Origin: Streptomyces decoyicus
GTDB lineage: Bacteria; Actinomycetota; Actinomycetes; Streptomycetales; Streptomycetaceae
DNA length: 64,000 nt
Direction: 5' to 3'
Assembly (NCBI RefSeq): GCF_019880305.1
Contig: NZ_CP082301.1
Location: 4,836,001 to 4,900,000 of the forward strand
The position numbers and the translations under genes are program-made. The notes beneath the pieces are model-generated. The model was not told the origin of the DNA, did no database searches, and saw only the letters and a program-made list of their open reading frames with translations. Position 1 is the first letter of the stretch. The number at the start of each line of letters is the position of its first letter. Shown piece after piece: positions 32,763 to 41,782 of the stretch.

Positions 32763-33128
32763 ATGGCGAAGAAGCTCGTGATCAAGGTAACGGCGGGTGC
32801 GGATGCGCCCGAGCGGTGTTCGCAGGCGTTCACGGTGGCGGCGGTGGCGGTGGCCAGCGGCGTCGAGGTGTCGCTGTGGCTGACCGGGGAGTCGGTGTGG
32901 TTCGCGCTGCCGGGGCGGGCGGCGGACTTCGAGCTGCCGCATGCGGCCCCCCTGCCGGAGCTGATCGACGGGATCCGCGCCGGTGGCGGCGCGATCACCG
33001 TCTGCACCCAGTGCGCGGCCCGGCGGGACATCGAGCAGAAGGATCTGATCGAGGGGGCCGGGATCGCCGGTTCCCAGCTGTTCGTCAGCGAGATCATGCC
33101 GGACGACGTCCAGGCGCTGGTGTACTGA
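32763..33128 (+). CDS. DsrE-family protein
   Basis: 121 residues. DsrE/F-like Rossmann fold: KKLVIKVTAGADAPERCSQAF at the start, GVEVSLWLTGESVW in the middle, and ITVCTQCAARRDI near residue 82 with a CxxC that could take part in sulfur transfer. A TACTCT -10 hexamer ends six bases before the ATG, so the mRNA is probably leaderless. It lies near the rhodanese, which fits a sulfur relay role by inference. Confidence 0.85.
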   Translation: MAKKLVIKVTAGADAPERCSQAFTVAAVAVASGVEVSLWLTGESVWFALPGRAADFELPHAAPLPELIDGIRAGGGAITVCTQCAARRDIEQKDLIEGAGIAGSQLFVSEIMPDDVQALVY

Positions 33129-33184
33129 GGGCTCCGGTGTACTGAGGGCAGTGGTGCGCTGAGGCCTGCGGGCGTCCGGCGCGC

Positions 33185-33472
33185 CTACTGGGGGTGCTTG
33201 TCGTCGCCCCGGTCGTCCAGCTCGCGCCACCAGCGGTCGGACTCGGGGTCGCCGGACTCGTCCCACCAGCGCTCACCGGGCTCCCGGCGGTTGCCGATGA
33301 TCGCCGCGACGGGCGGAATGACCATGGCGACGACGCACATGCCCACCGCGGCCGGCACCGACCACAGCCGCACCACGCCCCAGGCCAGGACGAACAGCAC
33401 CAGGCACACGCCCATCAGGACGAAGTACCTGCGATGGCGGCGCTGTACGGGCGACCGGCGGTGCGCGTCCAT
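33185..33472 (-). CDS. DUF3099 membrane protein
   Basis: 95 residues. A basic N-terminus (RRSPVQRRHRRYF) is followed by two membrane helices (VLMGVCLVLFVLAWGVVRLW and VGMCVVAMVIPPVAAIIG) and a charged tail with NRREPGERWWDE. Matches the actinobacterial DUF3099 family; function unknown. It lies downstream of the rhodanese-DUF1416 unit but a strong hairpin separates them. Confidence 0.85.
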   Translation of the reverse strand: MDAHRRSPVQRRHRRYFVLMGVCLVLFVLAWGVVRLWSVPAAVGMCVVAMVIPPVAAIIGNRREPGERWWDESGDPESDRWWRELDDRGDDKHPQ

Positions 33473-33544
33473 GAATCCACCGTAAGTCCGCGCGGGGCAG
33501 GACAGAAGTCGGCGGGGAACACCTCGTCAGGGCCGTGAACGGCA

Positions 33545-33598
33545 CGGAGGGCCGCATCCCCGGCCAAGGCGTCCAAACCCCTGGGGTGCGGCCCTCCG
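33545..33598 (-). terminator. Terminator of the rhodanese-DUF1416 operon
   Basis: Arms of 17 and 16 bases (12 paired, one bulge, four paired) with a loop of about 21 bases, 53 bp after the DUF1416 stop. Confidence 0.75.
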
Positions 33599-33650
33599 GC
33601 CGTCTGCATCGTGGCGAGGCCCCTACTGCGGAGCGCGGCCACGTCCGCCG

Positions 33651-33938
33651 TCAGACAGCGATGGCAACCTCCGCCAAGCCGCCCTGCTGGGCGACGACGG
33701 TGCGGTCGGCGGTGCCGCCGGGGACGAGCGCACGCAGAGTCCAGGTGCCCTCGGCCGCGTAGAAGCGGAACTGTCCGGTCGCGGAGGTGGGAACCTCGGC
33801 GGTGAATTCACCGGTGCTGTCCAGGAGGCGGACGTAACCGGTGACGGGCTCGCCGTCGCGGGTCACGCTGCCCTGGATCGTGGTCTCACCGGGCTTGATG
33901 GTCGAGGCGTCCGGGCCGCCTGCCTGTGCTCCACACAT
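33651..33938 (-). CDS. DUF1416 (SseC-like) protein
   Basis: 95 residues beginning MCGAQAGGPDAS, then a beta-sandwich-like repeat ETTIQGSVTRDGEPVTGYVRL and GQFRFYAAEGTWTLRALVPGG. It follows the rhodanese by 38 bp; the same pairing (cysA2-sseC2) occurs in mycobacteria, so a role with sulfurtransferase is inferred. No catalytic motif apart from the N-terminal Cys, which is conserved in the family as I recall it. Confidence 0.88.
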   Translation of the reverse strand: MCGAQAGGPDASTIKPGETTIQGSVTRDGEPVTGYVRLLDSTGEFTAEVPTSATGQFRFYAAEGTWTLRALVPGGTADRTVVAQQGGLAEVAIAV

Positions 33939-33976
33939 AGGGGTACTTCCTTGAGGGGTTCGGGGGAGAAGCTTGC

Positions 33977-34822
33977 TTACTTGTTGGCGCCGAGCTCGAT
34001 CGGGACGCCGACCAGCGAGCCGTACTCGGTCCAGGAGCCGTCGTAGTTCTTGACGTTGCTCTGGCCGAGCAGCTCGTGCAGGACGAACCAGGTCAGCGCG
34101 GAGCGCTCACCGATGCGGCAGTAGGCGATGGTGTCCTTGGCCAGGTCCACGGACTCACCCTCGTAGAGGGCCTTGAGCTCGTCGTCCGACTTGAAGGTGC
34201 CGTCGTCGTTGGCGTTCTTCGACCACGGGATGTTGCGGGCGCTGGGCACGTGGCCGGGGCGCTGCGACTGCTCCTGCGGGAGGTGCGCCGGGGCGAGCAG
34301 CTTGCCGCTGAACTCGTCGGGGGAGCGCACGTCGACCAGGTTGAGGTTGTCGATCGCGGCGACGACGTCGTCCCGGAAGGCGCGGATGGAGGAGTCCTGG
34401 GCCTTGGCCTTGTAGTCGGTGGCCGGGCGCTGCGGGACCTCGGAGCCGTCGACCAGGTCGCGGGAGTCCAGCTCCCACTTCTTGCGGCCGCCGTCGAGCA
34501 GCTTGACGCTGCCGTGGCCGTAGAGCTTGAAGTACCAGTAGGCGTAGGAGGCGAACCAGTTGTTGTTGCCGCCGTAGAGGACGACGGTGTCGTCGTTGCC
34601 GATGCCCTTGGCGGAGAGCAGCTTCTCGAAGCCCTCCTGGTCGACGAAGTCACGGCGGACCGGGTCCTGGAGGTCCTGCTTCCAGTCGATCCGGACGGCG
34701 TTCTTGATGTGGTTCTTGTCGTAGGCCGAGGTGTCCTCGTCAACCTCGACGATCACGACCTTCGGGTCGTCGATGTGGGCCTCGACCCAGTCGGCGTCTA
34801 CGAGGACGTCGCTACGGCTCAT
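33977..34822 (-). CDS. Thiosulfate sulfurtransferase (tandem rhodanese)
   Basis: 281 residues from ATG 34822, with a GGAGGAG ribosome site. Two rhodanese domains: the N-terminal one (residues 5-120) is inactive and lacks a catalytic Cys, the C-terminal one (residues 155-275) has Cys about 234 in AYCRIGERS. Moves sulfane sulfur from thiosulfate to cyanide or a thiol acceptor. Mycobacterial CysA2/CysA3 are close relatives. It heads an operon with DUF1416 and sits behind a Cys leader peptide 190 bp upstream, suggesting control by cysteine supply. Confidence 0.93.
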   Translation of the reverse strand: MSRSDVLVDADWVEAHIDDPKVVIVEVDEDTSAYDKNHIKNAVRIDWKQDLQDPVRRDFVDQEGFEKLLSAKGIGNDDTVVLYGGNNNWFASYAYWYFKLYGHGSVKLLDGGRKKWELDSRDLVDGSEVPQRPATDYKAKAQDSSIRAFRDDVVAAIDNLNLVDVRSPDEFSGKLLAPAHLPQEQSQRPGHVPSARNIPWSKNANDDGTFKSDDELKALYEGESVDLAKDTIAYCRIGERSALTWFVLHELLGQSNVKNYDGSWTEYGSLVGVPIELGANK

Positions 34823-35013
34823 GTTCTTCTCCTCCGGGGCAGTTGCGGGGGTAGTGGCAGAGATGCACGCGGGTACGACGGGTGTGCGCCGGCGGCTTCC
34901 GGGCGGGGGTTCCGGAGCGGCGCTGCGCCGGGACGCGTGAGGGCACGGCTTCGGCGGCCGGCCGGGGCTGGGGGCACCTTCCAGCGGGAGCTGGGGGAGG
35001 GTGCGGAAGCCCG

Positions 35014-35121
35014 TCAGACAGGGCGACAGAGCATGGCGGCGACGCGGCACAGGTCTACTGCCCGCCGCTTCGTCAGTACCGCACGTCCCCGCGGACGGAG
35101 ACCGCTCAATGAGCTCTGCAT
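35014..35121 (-). CDS. Leaderless Cys-containing leader peptide upstream of rhodanese
   Basis: A 35-residue reading frame from ATG 35121 ending RRAVDLCRVAAMLCRPV. This C-terminal pattern is the one of the putative leader peptides found in front of sulfur-assimilation genes in Streptomyces. A good -10/-35 ends seven bases before the ATG, making the mRNA leaderless. The two Cys codons near the end would be sites of stalling when cysteine is scarce, controlling the 190-nt leader before the rhodanese. The control mechanism is inference. Confidence 0.82.
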   Translation of the reverse strand: MQSSLSGLRPRGRAVLTKRRAVDLCRVAAMLCRPV

Positions 35122-35128
35122 GCCACCG

Positions 35129-35157
35129 ATCGTAGGGACGCGGAGCGGGGCGTGTCA
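35129..35157 (-). promoter_or_regulatory. Promoter of the leader-rhodanese transcript
   Basis: Minus-strand -35 TGACAC (35152-35157) and -10 TACGAT (35129-35134) with a 17-bp spacer; the -10 ends seven bases before the leader ATG. Confidence 0.75.
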
Positions 35158-35348
35158 CCGGCGTGTCGGATGGTGAGACGTGTTTGTCCGCGATGTGGGA
35201 TGGGCGCGGGCGTCGGCCGGGTATCCACGGTCCTCGGCCGCCGGTACGCCGGTGGGGGGTCTGGCGTACGGACTCGGGCGTCTCAGGAATTGGACGGCGG
35301 TGCGGATCGGACGGCGGACCGGTGGGGCGGCCCGCCGCGGGCGTCCGG

Positions 35349-36050
35349 TCAGCCGGGGAGCTTGACGTTCTTGCCGGCGGCGGAGATCGAGATGCCGTCG
35401 GGCATCGTCACGACCTTCTCCAGCTTCAGGTTGCCGGGCAACTGGTCCAGCTTCCAGTCGTGGTCGGTCTGGGCGCGCACCTTGCTCTCGCAGCCCGGGA
35501 CCGCCTTGCACATCGCGGGGAGCCCGTCGGCGCGCAGCCGGACGGTGTTGCCGCCCACGATCGTGAGGGAGCCGGTCACGTCCAGCGAGCTGAGGAGCGG
35601 GAGGTTCGGCGAGATCTTGACCTGGCTGCGGCCGTTCTTCTGCCCGGCGTAGGTGATCTTGACGCCGCCGCCCGCCGCCTTGGTCAGGTCGGCGTAGTTG
35701 AGCCGGGCGTTGCCGGTGGCCGTGGCGGCGCTCTCGATGGAGGTGTAGTCGCTGTTCAGCGTGACGTCATGGAACTGTGCCGACAGCTGGTCGATGCGCA
35801 GCGCGTGTCCCTCGGCGCGGGCCTCGATGCCCCCGAGGTCGGCGTCCACCTCCTGGAGGCTGCGGCCGGCGACCTGGGTCAGGAACGGGAAGCCCTTGAT
35901 GGCGACCTCCGGGGTCTTGCCGAGCCCCTGGCTGCTGCGGATCTTGTCCGCGGCCATGTCCTCGGCCAGATTCACCGCCACCCGGTCGGCGGCCACGAAC
36001 AGCCCGCCGAATATGACGATGACGATCAACAGCACGCGAAGTGCACGCAT
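35349..36050 (-). CDS. DUF2993 / LmeA-like lipid-binding protein
   Basis: 233 residues from ATG 36050. An N-terminal hydrophobic anchor (RVLLIVIVIFGGLFVAADRVA) is followed by the DUF2993 pattern GKTPEVAIKGFPFLTQVAGRSLQEVDADL near residue 45. Mycobacterial LmeA of this family binds phospholipids and affects mannan elongation in the cell envelope. A second, longer member is at 48343-49725. The Cys pair near residues 180-187 may form a disulfide outside the membrane. Confidence 0.85.
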   Translation of the reverse strand: MRALRVLLIVIVIFGGLFVAADRVAVNLAEDMAADKIRSSQGLGKTPEVAIKGFPFLTQVAGRSLQEVDADLGGIEARAEGHALRIDQLSAQFHDVTLNSDYTSIESAATATGNARLNYADLTKAAGGGVKITYAGQKNGRSQVKISPNLPLLSSLDVTGSLTIVGGNTVRLRADGLPAMCKAVPGCESKVRAQTDHDWKLDQLPGNLKLEKVVTMPDGISISAAGKNVKLPG

Positions 36051-36149
36051 CGAACCACTTCCCCCACACCTGGGCCGGATCACGGCCGCGTCCGTACAGG
36101 CCCCCTGCCTGCGCTCCGGGGGAGCCTAGACGACGTGGTCCGCGAAACG

Positions 36150-36201
36150 GGAGCGGCGGCCGCCGGAAGCAGCCAGGTGCGCTTCCGGCGGCCGCCGCTC
36201 C
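36150..36201 (-). terminator. Perfect 21-bp terminator hairpin
   Basis: Arms 36150-36170 and 36181-36201 are perfectly complementary with a 10-nt loop; 40 bp after the stop of the Pro/Gln-rich membrane protein and before the DUF2993 gene on the same strand. Confidence 0.88.
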
Positions 36202-36240
36202 GTATCGCTCACGGCCCTGCGGGGGATCGGCCTGCGGCGG

Positions 36241-37575
36241 CTACCCCAGCGTCCGCCCCAGGACGTACACCGCGGGCGCGGCCAGCGCCAGCGGCAGGGC
36301 CACGCCGGCCGTCATGTGGACGAAACGGGACGGGTAGTCGTAGCTGGCCACCCGCAGGCCGATGAGGGCGCAGCCGCCGGCCGCCAGGCCCAGCAGCGCG
36401 CCGGACGCCCCGAGGCCGGTCAGCTGGCCGGCTCCGATACCGGCGCCCGCGGCCGCCACCAGGGAGATGCCGATCGAGGCGGGCGCGGGCAGCGGCAGCG
36501 CACGGGCGAGCGTGGCCACCGCGACCGCGGCGGCGCCGACCACCACCGCGTGCGAGGACGCCGCGAGCTGCCCGGCGGCGAGCACCGCGAGCGCGGACGA
36601 GGTCAGGCCCGCGGTCAGCGCGTACATCCGCTCGTCGGCGCTGCTGCGATTGCGCAGCTGGAGGACGAGGACGAGCAGACACCACACCCCGAGCGTGCCG
36701 ATGCCGACCAGGGGCGCGCTCTCGCGGTCGGTGGCCAGCAGCGCGACATCGGTGGTCAGACCGCCCAGGAAGGCGAGCGCGATGCCCTGGCGGGCCGGCC
36801 ACATGCCGTTGAGCCGGAACCAGCCGGCGGCCGTGACGGCCTGGAGCAGCGCCACCGGCACGGCGAGCACCGGGCGGCCGAGCGGCGCGGTCAGCGCCAG
36901 CAGCAGGGCGAGCCCGGCGGTCAGCGCGGCCGGCTGGATCCCGGGCGGGATGATCGGCGAGCGGCCCTCGGCGCGGGCGCGCTGGTTGGGCGCGAGCGGC
37001 GCGGAGGAGACCGACGCGGCGGAGACCGACGGCGTGGCGGCCGGTGCGGGTGCGGCGGGCGCCGGCCTGGCCTGCTGGGGGTGCTGGCGGGCGTACGGCT
37101 CGCCGTCCGGGCGGGCGGTCTGGTGCTGGGTGGGCAGCGGCGCGGTCTCCGCGGGGTGCGGGGTGCCGTGGCCCTCCTGCCCGTAGACCGGGCGCTGCGG
37201 CTGCTGCGGTTGCTGTTGCGGCTGCCGGGGATGCTGTGGCTGCTGCTGTCCGTACGCGTCGTACCCGTACTGGCCGCGCCCGTACGGGTCACCTCCGTAC
37301 GGGGCGCGCCCGTGCCGGCCGCGTCCGGGCTGCTCGGGCCTCGGCTGCTGCGGCGCAGAGGGGTCGTAGGCCTGCTGGGGGTAGGACGGCTGCTGTCCGT
37401 ACGGCGTCTGCCGGCCGTGCGAGGCCTGCTGTCCGTACGGCGCCTGTGGCTCGTACGGTGCCTGGCCGTACGGCGGCTGCGCGGGCTGCGGTGCCTGCTG
37501 GGCGTACGGGTCCTGCCGGGCGTACGGATCGTGCGGCTCGTAGGGGTTGTGGTGCTGCGGCTGGTTGTCGCTCAT
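36241..37575 (-). CDS. Membrane protein with Pro/Gln/Tyr-rich cytoplasmic domain
   Basis: 444 residues from ATG 37575 (MSDNQPQHHNPYEP). Residues 1-215 are low complexity with PYGQQ-type repeats (APYGQQ, TPYGQQ, DPYGRG), probably disordered. Residues 225-444 form about seven membrane segments ending VLGRTLG. Similar proteins are common in actinobacteria but no function is known. Its start is 10 bp after the MoaD-like gene, so the two are one operon ending in the 21-bp hairpin. Confidence 0.8.
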   Translation of the reverse strand: MSDNQPQHHNPYEPHDPYARQDPYAQQAPQPAQPPYGQAPYEPQAPYGQQASHGRQTPYGQQPSYPQQAYDPSAPQQPRPEQPGRGRHGRAPYGGDPYGRGQYGYDAYGQQQPQHPRQPQQQPQQPQRPVYGQEGHGTPHPAETAPLPTQHQTARPDGEPYARQHPQQARPAPAAPAPAATPSVSAASVSSAPLAPNQRARAEGRSPIIPPGIQPAALTAGLALLLALTAPLGRPVLAVPVALLQAVTAAGWFRLNGMWPARQGIALAFLGGLTTDVALLATDRESAPLVGIGTLGVWCLLVLVLQLRNRSSADERMYALTAGLTSSALAVLAAGQLAASSHAVVVGAAAVAVATLARALPLPAPASIGISLVAAAGAGIGAGQLTGLGASGALLGLAAGGCALIGLRVASYDYPSRFVHMTAGVALPLALAAPAVYVLGRTLG

Positions 37576-37585
37576 GGTCGTGTGC

Positions 37586-37849
37586 TCACCCTCCCGCGAA
37601 CGGCGGCAGGACCTCGACGGTGCCGCCCTCGGCCAGCGCCACCGTCCCGTGGTCGCGGGTGCCGACCGGATCGCCGTCCACCAGGAAGGAGCAGCGCAGC
37701 AGGACGCGCGCGAACTCGGGGTTGGCGGCATGCGCCGAGCGCGCCGCGTCGAGCGCCTCGGCGAGCGTCGCCGCCGCATACGGCTCCTCAGCCGTGCCGG
37801 CGGCGGCCTTGGCCGCGGCCCAGTAGCGCACGGTGCCAGTTGTTGTCAC
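37586..37849 (-). CDS. MoaD/ThiS-family sulfur carrier
   Basis: 87 residues from GTG 37849. Beta-grasp fold with VRYWAAAKAAAGTAEEPY at the start and the required C-terminal Gly-Gly (VLPPFAGG), which is thiocarboxylated for sulfur transfer. The surrounding genes do not encode molybdopterin or thiamine enzymes, so the pathway is open. It is first in an operon with the Pro/Gln-rich membrane protein. Confidence 0.82.
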   Translation of the reverse strand: MTTTGTVRYWAAAKAAAGTAEEPYAAATLAEALDAARSAHAANPEFARVLLRCSFLVDGDPVGTRDHGTVALAEGGTVEVLPPFAGG

Positions 37850-38001
37850 GGCGGCCTCTTCGTCGTGTCGGTCGGGGGCGCCCCGTGGTGGCGGCACCCC
37901 GTCGTTGCCGCCTCCATGATGGCGTACGCGGCGGGTGATCCGGCTCCGGGCACGATCCGGCGGAGGGCCCGGCCCGTGCCGGGCGGACTCCGTAAATTCG
38001 A

Positions 38002-38029
38002 TTGCCGAGGGCAAGTGTTCGCCTACCCT
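38002..38029 (+). promoter_or_regulatory. Leaderless promoter of the ABC exporter operon
   Basis: -35 TTGCCG (38002-38007), 16-bp spacer, -10 TACCCT (38024-38029). The GTG start at 38036 falls on the expected transcription start. Confidence 0.65.
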
Positions 38030-38035
38030 CATGGG

Positions 38036-39769
38036 GTGTTGGTCCGACTCGCGCGGGCGCATCTGCGGCCCCATAGGCGTTCGATATCCCTGATCGTGCT
38101 GCTTCAGCTGATCCAGACCCTGGCAACCCTCTACCTGCCCACCCTCAACGCCGACATCATTGACAACGGTGTCGTGAAGGGGGACACGGGCTACATCCTC
38201 CGCGTCGGCGGCTTCATGGTCGCCGTCACGCTCCTCCAGATCGTCTGCGCGATCGGGGCCGTCTACTTCGGTGCCCGTACGGCCATGGCGCTCGGCCGGG
38301 ACATCCGTGCCGCGGTCTTCGACCGGGTGCAGTCCTTCTCCGCCCGCGAGATGGGCACGTTCGGCGCGCCCTCGCTGATCACCCGCACGACCAACGACGT
38401 CCAGCAGGTCCAGATGCTGGTGCTGATGACGTTCACGATGATGATCTCGGCACCGATCATGTGCGTCGGCGGCGTGATCATGGCGCTGAACCAGGATGTG
38501 CCGCTGTCGGGCCTGCTCCTGGTCATCGTCCCGGTCCTCGGGATGCTCGTCTCACTGATCGTGCGCCGGATGCGTCCGCTGTTCCGCGGGGTGCAGGAGC
38601 GCATCGACACCGTCAACCGGGTGCTGCGCGAACAGATCACCGGCATCCGCGTCATCCGTGCCTTCGTCCGCGACCGGCACGAGCGCGAGCGGTTCGCCGG
38701 GGCCAACACCGGTCTCTACGACGTGTCGCTGCGGGCCGGCCGGCTGATGTCGATGATGTTCCCGCTGGTCATGCTGATCGTGAACGTCTCCAGCGTGGCC
38801 GTCGTCTGGTTCGGCGGACTGCGGATCGACAGCGGCGCCATGCAGATCGGCGCACTGACGGCGTTCCTCAGCTACCTCATGTACATCCTGATGTCGATCA
38901 TGATGGCGACGTTCATGGTGATGATGCTGCCGCGCGCCGAGGTCTGCGCCGAGCGCATCCAGGAGGTACTGGCGACCGACTCCAGCGTCACCCCGCCCGG
39001 GAACCCCGTCACCGAACTCCGCCGGCACGGCGAACTGGAGCTGCGCGGCGTCGAGTTCCGCTTCCCGGGCGCCGAGCAGCCGGTCCTCAAGGACATCTCG
39101 CTGGTCGCCCGCCCCGGGGAGACCACCGCCGTCATCGGCTCCACGGGCTCCGGCAAGTCGACCCTCCTCGGGCTCGTCCCGCGGCTGTTCGACGCGACCG
39201 GCGGCGCGGTCCTGGTGGACGGCGAGGACGTCCGCACCCTCGACCAGGAGACGCTGGCCAAGGCCATCGGCCTGGTCCCGCAGAAGCCCTATCTCTTCTC
39301 CGGCACCGTCGCCACCAACCTGCGCTACGGCAATCCGGACGCCACCGACGACGAGCTGTGGCACGCCCTGGAGACCGCCCAGGCGCGGGACTTCGTCGAG
39401 CGGATGGAAGGCGGCCTCCAGGCCCCCATCGCCCAGGGCGGCGGCAATGTCTCCGGCGGCCAGCGCCAGCGGCTGGCGATCGCCCGAGCCCTGGTCCGCC
39501 GCCCCGAGATCTACCTCTTCGACGACTCCTTCTCCGCCCTGGACTACGCGACGGACGCCGCGCTGCGCGCCGCACTCGCCCGCGAGACCGACCGGGCCAC
39601 GGTCGTGATCGTCGCCCAGCGGGTCGCCACGATCCGCGGCGCCGACCGGATCGTCGTCCTGGACGAGGGCCGGGTCGTCGGCACCGGCACCCACGCCGAG
39701 CTGATGGCCGGCAACGAGACCTACCGGGAGATCGTGCTCTCCCAGCTCACCGAGCAGGAGGCGGCGTGA
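38036..39769 (+). CDS. ABC exporter half-transporter 1 (heterodimer, degenerate catalytic Glu)
   Basis: 577 residues from GTG 38036. Six membrane segments in residues 1-310, then the nucleotide-binding domain: Walker A GSTGSGKST near residue 368, signature VSGGQRQR near residue 471, Walker B IYLFDDSFSALD near residue 488. The residue after Walker B Asp is Asp, not the catalytic Glu. The next gene encodes a partner with canonical Walker B but a changed signature, so the pair forms a heterodimer with one active and one degenerate ATP site. It overlaps the partner by GTGA. Confidence 0.93.
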   Translation: MLVRLARAHLRPHRRSISLIVLLQLIQTLATLYLPTLNADIIDNGVVKGDTGYILRVGGFMVAVTLLQIVCAIGAVYFGARTAMALGRDIRAAVFDRVQSFSAREMGTFGAPSLITRTTNDVQQVQMLVLMTFTMMISAPIMCVGGVIMALNQDVPLSGLLLVIVPVLGMLVSLIVRRMRPLFRGVQERIDTVNRVLREQITGIRVIRAFVRDRHERERFAGANTGLYDVSLRAGRLMSMMFPLVMLIVNVSSVAVVWFGGLRIDSGAMQIGALTAFLSYLMYILMSIMMATFMVMMLPRAEVCAERIQEVLATDSSVTPPGNPVTELRRHGELELRGVEFRFPGAEQPVLKDISLVARPGETTAVIGSTGSGKSTLLGLVPRLFDATGGAVLVDGEDVRTLDQETLAKAIGLVPQKPYLFSGTVATNLRYGNPDATDDELWHALETAQARDFVERMEGGLQAPIAQGGGNVSGGQRQRLAIARALVRRPEIYLFDDSFSALDYATDAALRAALARETDRATVVIVAQRVATIRGADRIVVLDEGRVVGTGTHAELMAGNETYREIVLSQLTEQEAA

Positions 39770-41781
39770 CCACCGCGGGCAAGGGGGCGGCCCCAGGTGC
39801 CGGGGCCCCGGAGGCCACCGACGAGACCCCCAAGGCGCCGGCCCGGGGCCCGGCCCCGGCGGCCGGACCTGCCCGGATGATGGGCGGCCAGCCCACCGAG
39901 AAGTCGATGGACTTCAAGGGCTCCGGCAAACGGCTCCTGGCCCGGATGCGGCCCGAGCGCGGCATCATCTCCGTCGCGCTGGTGCTGGGCACTCTGAGCG
40001 TGGCGCTCACGGTCGTGGGCCCCAAGGTCCTCGGCCACGCCACCGACCTGATCATGTCCGGCATCATCGGCCGCAAGCTGCCCGCCGGCCTCACCAAGGC
40101 CCAGGCCGCGGACCGGCTGCGCGCCCACGGCCAGGGCGGGCTGGCCGACATGATCGGCGTGATGCCGGTGGTCCCCGGCCACGGCATCGACTTCGGCGCC
40201 GTCGGCACGGTCCTGCTCTGGGTCACCCTGATCTACGTGGCGGCCTCGCTGTTCGGCTTCGTCCAGGCCAGGATCGCCACCCGGGTCGTCCAGCGGACCG
40301 TCTTCCGGATGCGGGAGCAGGTCGAGGAGAAGCTGGCACGGCTGCCGCTGAGCTACTTCGACAAGCAGCAGCGCGGTGAGGTGCTCTCCCGGGCGACCAA
40401 CGACATCGACAACATCCAGCAGACGCTCCAGCAGACCCTCAGCCAGATCGTCGCCTCGCTGCTGACCATCGTCGGCGTGCTCGCGATGATGTTCTGGATC
40501 TCCCCGCTGCTGGCACTGGTCGCCCTGATCACGGTCCCGGTCTCCGTCGTCGTCGCCACCAAGGTCGGCAAGCGGGCCCAGCCGCAGTTCGTCCAGCAGT
40601 GGAAGACCACCGGCAAGCTCAATGCGCACATCGAGGAGATGTACACCGGCCACAGCCTGGTGAAGGTCTTCGGCCGCCAGCGGGAGTCCGCCGAGCTGTT
40701 CCGCGAACAGAACGAAGCCCTCTACGCCGCCGGGTTCAAGGCCCAGTTCATCTCCGGGATCATCCAGCCCGCGATGATGTTCATCGGCAACCTCAACTAC
40801 GTGCTGGTGGCCGTCGTCGGCGGGCTGCGGGTCGCCTCCGGGGCGCTCTCCATCGGCGACGTCCAGGCCTTCATCCAGTACTCCCGGCAGTTCAGCCAGC
40901 CGCTGACCCAGGTCGCGTCGATGGCCAACCTCGTGCAGTCCGGCGTCGCCTCCGCCGAGCGGGTCTTCGAACTCCTCGACGCCACGGAGCAGGAGCCCGA
41001 CGCCGAACGGCCCGCCCGGCCCGGCCGTGTCGAGGGCCGGGTCGCGTTCGAGGACGTCTCCTTCCGCTACGCGGCCGACAAGCCGCTCATCGAGGATCTG
41101 TCGCTGGCCGTCCACCCCGGACAGACGGTGGCGATCGTCGGCCCGACGGGCGCCGGCAAGACCACGCTCGTCAACCTCCTGATGCGCTTCTACGAGGTGC
41201 GCGGCGGCCGGATCACCCTCGACGGCACCGACATCGCCGAGATGTCGCGCGAGGACCTGCGCTCCCACATCGGCATGGTCCTCCAGGACACCTGGCTCTT
41301 CGGCGGCACGATCGCGGAGAACATCGCCTACGGAGCCCCCGCGGGCATCTCCATGGACAAGATCGTGGCGGCCGCCAGGGCCACCCACGTCGACCGCTTC
41401 GTACGCACCCTCCCGGACGGCTACGAAACGGTGCTCGACGACGAGGGCAGCAATGTCTCGGTCGGCGAGAAGCAGCTGATCACCATCGCCCGTGCCTTCC
41501 TCGCCGAGCCCGCGATCCTGGTCCTGGACGAGGCCACCAGCTCGGTCGACACCCGCACCGAGGTGCTCATCCAGCACGCGATGGCCCAGCTCCGCAGCGG
41601 CCGCACCAGCTTCGTCATCGCCCACCGGCTCTCCACGATCCGCGACGCGGACATCATCCTGGTGATGGAGAACGGCGCGATCGTCGAACAGGGCTCCCAC
41701 GACGCCCTGTTGGCCGCGGGCGGCGCGTATGCGCGGCTTTATGCGGCGCAGTTTGCGGAGCCGGTCTCGGAGACCGGTTGA
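39766..41781 (+). CDS. ABC exporter half-transporter 2 (heterodimer partner)
   Basis: 671 residues from GTG 39766, overlapping the stop of its partner. An extra N-terminal 55 residues are Pro/Ala-rich. After the membrane domain, Walker A GPTGAGKTT is near residue 460, the signature is VSVGEKQL near residue 565 (Gly-Gly-Gln lost), and Walker B VLDEATSSVD is canonical. An unusual loop of about 40 residues (residues 100-140) lies between the first two membrane segments. Typical of TM287/288- or BmrCD-like multidrug exporters; substrate unknown. Confidence 0.93.
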   Translation: MTTAGKGAAPGAGAPEATDETPKAPARGPAPAAGPARMMGGQPTEKSMDFKGSGKRLLARMRPERGIISVALVLGTLSVALTVVGPKVLGHATDLIMSGIIGRKLPAGLTKAQAADRLRAHGQGGLADMIGVMPVVPGHGIDFGAVGTVLLWVTLIYVAASLFGFVQARIATRVVQRTVFRMREQVEEKLARLPLSYFDKQQRGEVLSRATNDIDNIQQTLQQTLSQIVASLLTIVGVLAMMFWISPLLALVALITVPVSVVVATKVGKRAQPQFVQQWKTTGKLNAHIEEMYTGHSLVKVFGRQRESAELFREQNEALYAAGFKAQFISGIIQPAMMFIGNLNYVLVAVVGGLRVASGALSIGDVQAFIQYSRQFSQPLTQVASMANLVQSGVASAERVFELLDATEQEPDAERPARPGRVEGRVAFEDVSFRYAADKPLIEDLSLAVHPGQTVAIVGPTGAGKTTLVNLLMRFYEVRGGRITLDGTDIAEMSREDLRSHIGMVLQDTWLFGGTIAENIAYGAPAGISMDKIVAAARATHVDRFVRTLPDGYETVLDDEGSNVSVGEKQLITIARAFLAEPAILVLDEATSSVDTRTEVLIQHAMAQLRSGRTSFVIAHRLSTIRDADIILVMENGAIVEQGSHDALLAAGGAYARLYAAQFAEPVSETG

Positions 41782-41782
41782 T

